Source: Solwaraspora sp. WMMD792
Lineage (GTDB): Bacteria > Actinomycetota > Actinomycetes > Mycobacteriales > Micromonosporaceae
Reading direction: 5' to 3'
Length of the DNA: 64,000 bases
Assembly (NCBI RefSeq): GCF_029626105.1
Contig: NZ_JARUBH010000009.1
Span: 682,001 to 746,000 of the forward strand
The notes beneath the pieces are model-generated. The model did no database searches. It was not told the origin of the DNA and saw only the letters and a list, made by a program, of their open reading frames with translations. This document shows positions 62,001 to 64,000 of the stretch, one piece after another. A program made the translations under genes and the position numbers. Every line of letters starts with the position of its first letter. The first letter of the stretch is position 1.

Positions 62001-64000
62001 TTTCTACCGCGACGGCGCCACCAGCCACAGCACCGCGCCGACCCGGGGCCTGGTCACCAAGGTCGAGACAGCGCGGTCCCACGACGGCACTACCCCGACC
62101 TACCTCACCACCGGCACCACCACCTACGACGCCCACGGCCGGCCGTTGACCGTCACCGACGCCCTCAACCGGACCACGACCACCGCCTACACCCCGGCGT
62201 CCGGTGCGCCGACGACGGCCGTCACGGCCACCAACCCGCTCGGTCACGACGCCACCACCACCCTCGACCCGCGTCGTGGCCTGCCGACCGAGGTCAGCGA
62301 CATCAACGACAAAGTCTCCACCGGCGTGTACGACCCCCTCGGCCGGCTGACCACGGTGTGGGCCCCCGGCCGGCCCACCACCGAGACACCCGACCTCGAG
62401 TACGCGTACACGATCACCAAGACCGCGCCCAGCCACATCCGGACCCGCGCCCTGGGACCGAACGGCAACCAGATCGACAGCTACGACATCTACGACGGGC
62501 TGCTGCGGCCCCGGCAGACCCAGGTGACCGCCCCGGACGGTAAACGCACCATCAGCGACACCCAGTACGACGTACGCGGCCAGACGGTCAAGACGTCGAT
62601 GTTCTACAACGACGCGTCCGGGCCGACCGGCACCCTGGTCACCTTCGCCGACACCGCCATCGAGTCGCAGACCCGCACCGTGTACGACGGTGCCGGCCGG
62701 CCCACCCGTACCCAGCTGTGGTCGGCGAACACCCTGCAGTGGGAGACCGTCACCGGCTACGACGGTGACCGGGTCACCCTCGACCCACCCACCGGCGGCA
62801 CCCCCACCACCACACTCGTCGACGCCCGGGGCCGGCAGACCGCCCTACGCCAACACACCGGCTCGTCGCCGACCGGCGCCTACGAGGAGACCAGCTACGG
62901 CTACAACCCGCGTGACGAGCTGACCACGGTCACCGACCCGGCCGGGAACCAGTGGACCTACACCTACGACCTGCTCGGCCGGCGTACCGGCACCGTCGAC
63001 CCCGACGCCGGCACCTCCACCAGCACCTACGACAACGCCGACCAGCTGGTCACCACCACCGACGGCCGCGGCGAAACCCTCTGGTACGGCTACGACAACC
63101 TTGGCCGCCGTACCGAGCTGCGCGACGACACCTCCACTGGCGCACTGCGGGCGTCGTGGACGTACGACACCCTTGAGCTCGGTCAGCTGACCTCCGCCAC
63201 CCGCCACCACAATGGTGACGCCTACACGACGGCGGTCACCGGCTATGACGACGGCTACCGGCCCCTCGGCGCCACGGTCACCATCCCGGCCGCCGAAACC
63301 GGGCTGGCCGGCACCTACACCACCAGCCACACGTACCACGACAACGGCACCCCGGCGACCACCAGCCTGCCCGCGATCGGCGGCCTGCCCGCCGAAACCC
63401 TCACCTACGGCTACCACACCGCGTCCGGCCTGCCCACCACCCTCACCACCGGCACCGACACATTCGTCTCCGCGACCAGCTACCACTACGACGGCAGCAT
63501 CGCCCAGCGCGTCCTCGGCACCGGCGGCACCCGTATCCGGGTGTCCTCACCGGTCGAGACCGCGACCCGCCGTCTCGCCGCCTCGCAGGTCGACACCGAA
63601 CACCCCACCACCCCCGACACGTGGGACGACGCCGCCACCACCAGCTACACCTACGACCCCGCCGGCAACGTCACCTCGATGGCCGGCACCACCGCCGGTG
63701 TCGCAGACCAGGCCGAATGCTTCACCTACGACCACCTCCGCCGCCTCACCCAGGCCTGGACCGAAACCACCCCCACCTGCACCACCCCGCAACGCACCGG
63801 CGCCGACCCCTACCGGCAGGCCTTCACCTACGACACCACCGGGAACCGACTTACCGCGACCACCTGGACCGCGACCGGGTCGACGACCGCCACCTCCACC
63901 TACCCCACCCCGGGCAGCCCCCAACCCCACGCCGTCACCGCCGTCGACCACACCGGCGACACCACCCGCACCGACACGTACGCGTACACCACCGGCGGGC
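59044..64000 (+). CDS. Giant secreted RHS/YD-repeat protein (3' end outside window)
   Basis: Open from ATG 59044 to the window edge, at least 1652 residues. A signal peptide (VAGVTAVVVVASALAAPQAVAAPVG) leads into a SpvB/TcaC-like N-terminal region (LEPEVSFGYSSSAVDGRTN, WIGEGWDF, SYWYDRELSRA). From about residue 980 YD repeats appear (YDAHGRPLTVTDALNRTTT, YDPLGRLTTVW, YDLLGRRTGTVDPDAG, YDNLGRRTELRDD, YDHLRRLTQAW). The conserved RHS core end and C-terminal toxin/variable tip lie beyond 64000. Such proteins deliver toxins or act at the cell surface. GGGGAG precedes the start. Codon usage changes sharply along the gene. Confidence 0.92.
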   Translation, partial: MSGRRVNRFWLSGVRRRVAGVTAVVVVASALAAPQAVAAPVGTAAEPDVGQRSVPVAEHVPAGVDDESSVADFAPVPPVWPQAASVVADLSSGSAAVDVGGLPVVLSAPEPVGDVLSGRVRADWADASEVPDRVRVEVVDPVEASAAGVALVVRVAVEGESVAGGGVRLELDYSGFAGAFGAAWASRLRLVGLSECALVETSDPECAGPVGLGSRNDPLVGRIGADVELSAGGAGAGRADAAVSGGGAVVGLLAAGDGETGSFKRTSLGQSASWQAGQSGGGFSWSYPLEVPPSPGGLEPEVSFGYSSSAVDGRTNGENSQPSWIGEGWDFHPGFIERSYRTCSDDLEGFPAHYTNATPDPCWREPNAKLVWRGQSTEIVLGDGDGKWRLANDDGSRIELLTGRHGYTHNGEAWRLTTTDGTQFYFGRQRLPGWNAGDRETNSVMGQGVFANHTWEPCYRSDGFYYSRCFMAYRWNLDYVVDVHGNSMSYWYDRELSRAGITGTGTYQVQYDRGSALRRVEYGTVAGGEADTVNPPMRVLFAVGDRCLSSCWNGSSPNTASWPDTPWDLQCDAAPCNNNIGPSYFTAKRLTSVTTQVRVGGVYQDVDRWDLSHGFPSTNESSALNPPSLWLSGIQRTGLAGGQVALPQVTFGGTRYANRTDHNVSAAVPVTNKYRITEINTESGGRIEITYEGSDCTVSSQADPDHNSKRCFPQYYKPDGSPAGWSWWNKYRVTQVVERDLVGGSPAVTHSYAYSTAGATSTVLWHHNDADVWSRSLPLRTWSDFRGWPTVTVTTGTGSGHQTQSRYLYFRGMHRDRTDAGPGTRWVTLTGTDGAVHGDDWWRAGFLYERIDYAAPGGQQLNRTIQQVAGYATSLREEDPVHAQPATWQSVISRVVTTIGYTWLEHDGTWRHTRTVDTWDTTYGTLISSDDRGDVSTLADDVCTRYTYARNTGAPWLIDTASRVETVATPCGSTPSYPDDLLSDTRFYRDGATSHSTAPTRGLVTKVETARSHDGTTPTYLTTGTTTYDAHGRPLTVTDALNRTTTTAYTPASGAPTTAVTATNPLGHDATTTLDPRRGLPTEVSDINDKVSTGVYDPLGRLTTVWAPGRPTTETPDLEYAYTITKTAPSHIRTRALGPNGNQIDSYDIYDGLLRPRQTQVTAPDGKRTISDTQYDVRGQTVKTSMFYNDASGPTGTLVTFADTAIESQTRTVYDGAGRPTRTQLWSANTLQWETVTGYDGDRVTLDPPTGGTPTTTLVDARGRQTALRQHTGSSPTGAYEETSYGYNPRDELTTVTDPAGNQWTYTYDLLGRRTGTVDPDAGTSTSTYDNADQLVTTTDGRGETLWYGYDNLGRRTELRDDTSTGALRASWTYDTLELGQLTSATRHHNGDAYTTAVTGYDDGYRPLGATVTIPAAETGLAGTYTTSHTYHDNGTPATTSLPAIGGLPAETLTYGYHTASGLPTTLTTGTDTFVSATSYHYDGSIAQRVLGTGGTRIRVSSPVETATRRLAASQVDTEHPTTPDTWDDAATTSYTYDPAGNVTSMAGTTAGVADQAECFTYDHLRRLTQAWTETTPTCTTPQRTGADPYRQAFTYDTTGNRLTATTWTATGSTTATSTYPTPGSPQPHAVTAVDHTGDTTRTDTYAYTTGG

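Overview
This window looks like a chromosomal segment of a high-GC actinomycete, most likely a member of the Micromonosporaceae. The evidence is about 70% GC, heavy use of GTG starts, 4-bp ATGA/GTGA gene overlaps, an HU protein with a lysine/alanine-rich histone-like tail, DUF397/DUF5753 regulator pairs, a cofC (coenzyme F420) gene, and the typical tRNA-Gln, tRNA-Glu, iclR, leuC, leuD, hup order. No transposase, integrase, CRISPR array or replication origin was seen.

Layout. (1) 1-8.5 kb is core amino-acid metabolism: the 3' end of serA, a small conserved protein, an ApbE-like flavin transferase, leuB, ilvE, a tyrosine phosphatase, a PRC-barrel protein and cimA. cimA follows a short Leu/Val/Ile-rich leader ORF and an intrinsic terminator that look like a branched-chain amino-acid attenuator. 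(2) 8.5-14.2 kb carries an exo/endonuclease-fold membrane protein, a MoxR-DUF58-VWA operon, a membrane-anchored HtrA-like protease and an ArfB-like ribosome rescue factor. (3) 14.2-21.1 kb has a secreted subtilase with a Trp-rich tail divergent from a large GGDEF-STAND-TPR fusion, followed by two conserved proteins of uncertain role.

(4) 21.1-34.9 kb is a thiopeptide biosynthetic gene cluster of the lactazole type. It encodes two Ser/Cys-rich precursor peptides, an ABC exporter, a split LanB glutamylation enzyme, a probable pyridine synthase, an RRE/ThiF-like partner, a YcaO cyclodehydratase, a free-standing nitroreductase-like protein, an elimination-dehydrogenase fusion and an ArsR-type regulator. 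(5) 34.9-37.5 kb appears to be a second, small RiPP unit on the opposite strand: a 63-residue peptide with a strong ribosome binding site, a radical SAM/SPASM maturase, and a second ArsR-like regulator divergent from the peptide. The promoters of the thiopeptide precursors and of this unit share a GACGTTCAA element and TCAAC/GTTGA inverted repeats, so the two may be co-regulated. This is the most promising candidate for an undescribed system in the window.

(6) 37.5-44.0 kb returns to core genes: a membrane protein, a fumarylacetoacetate hydrolase family enzyme, two tRNAs, an IclR regulator divergent from leuCD, and hup. (7) 44.1-50.2 kb on the minus strand is a polyphosphate-related run (cofC, cold-shock-like protein, ppk, CYTH-CHAD protein, Nudix/histidine-phosphatase fusion). 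On the plus strand plsC, gpsA and a Cys/Met-metabolism PLP enzyme follow. (8) From 53.2 kb to the end the character changes to an accessory island: small low-GC membrane-protein genes, a Nudix gene and a degenerate second copy, a duplicated ~135-bp intergenic element, an XRE/DUF397 pair, a secreted LamG protein and a very large secreted RHS/YD-repeat protein that runs off the window.
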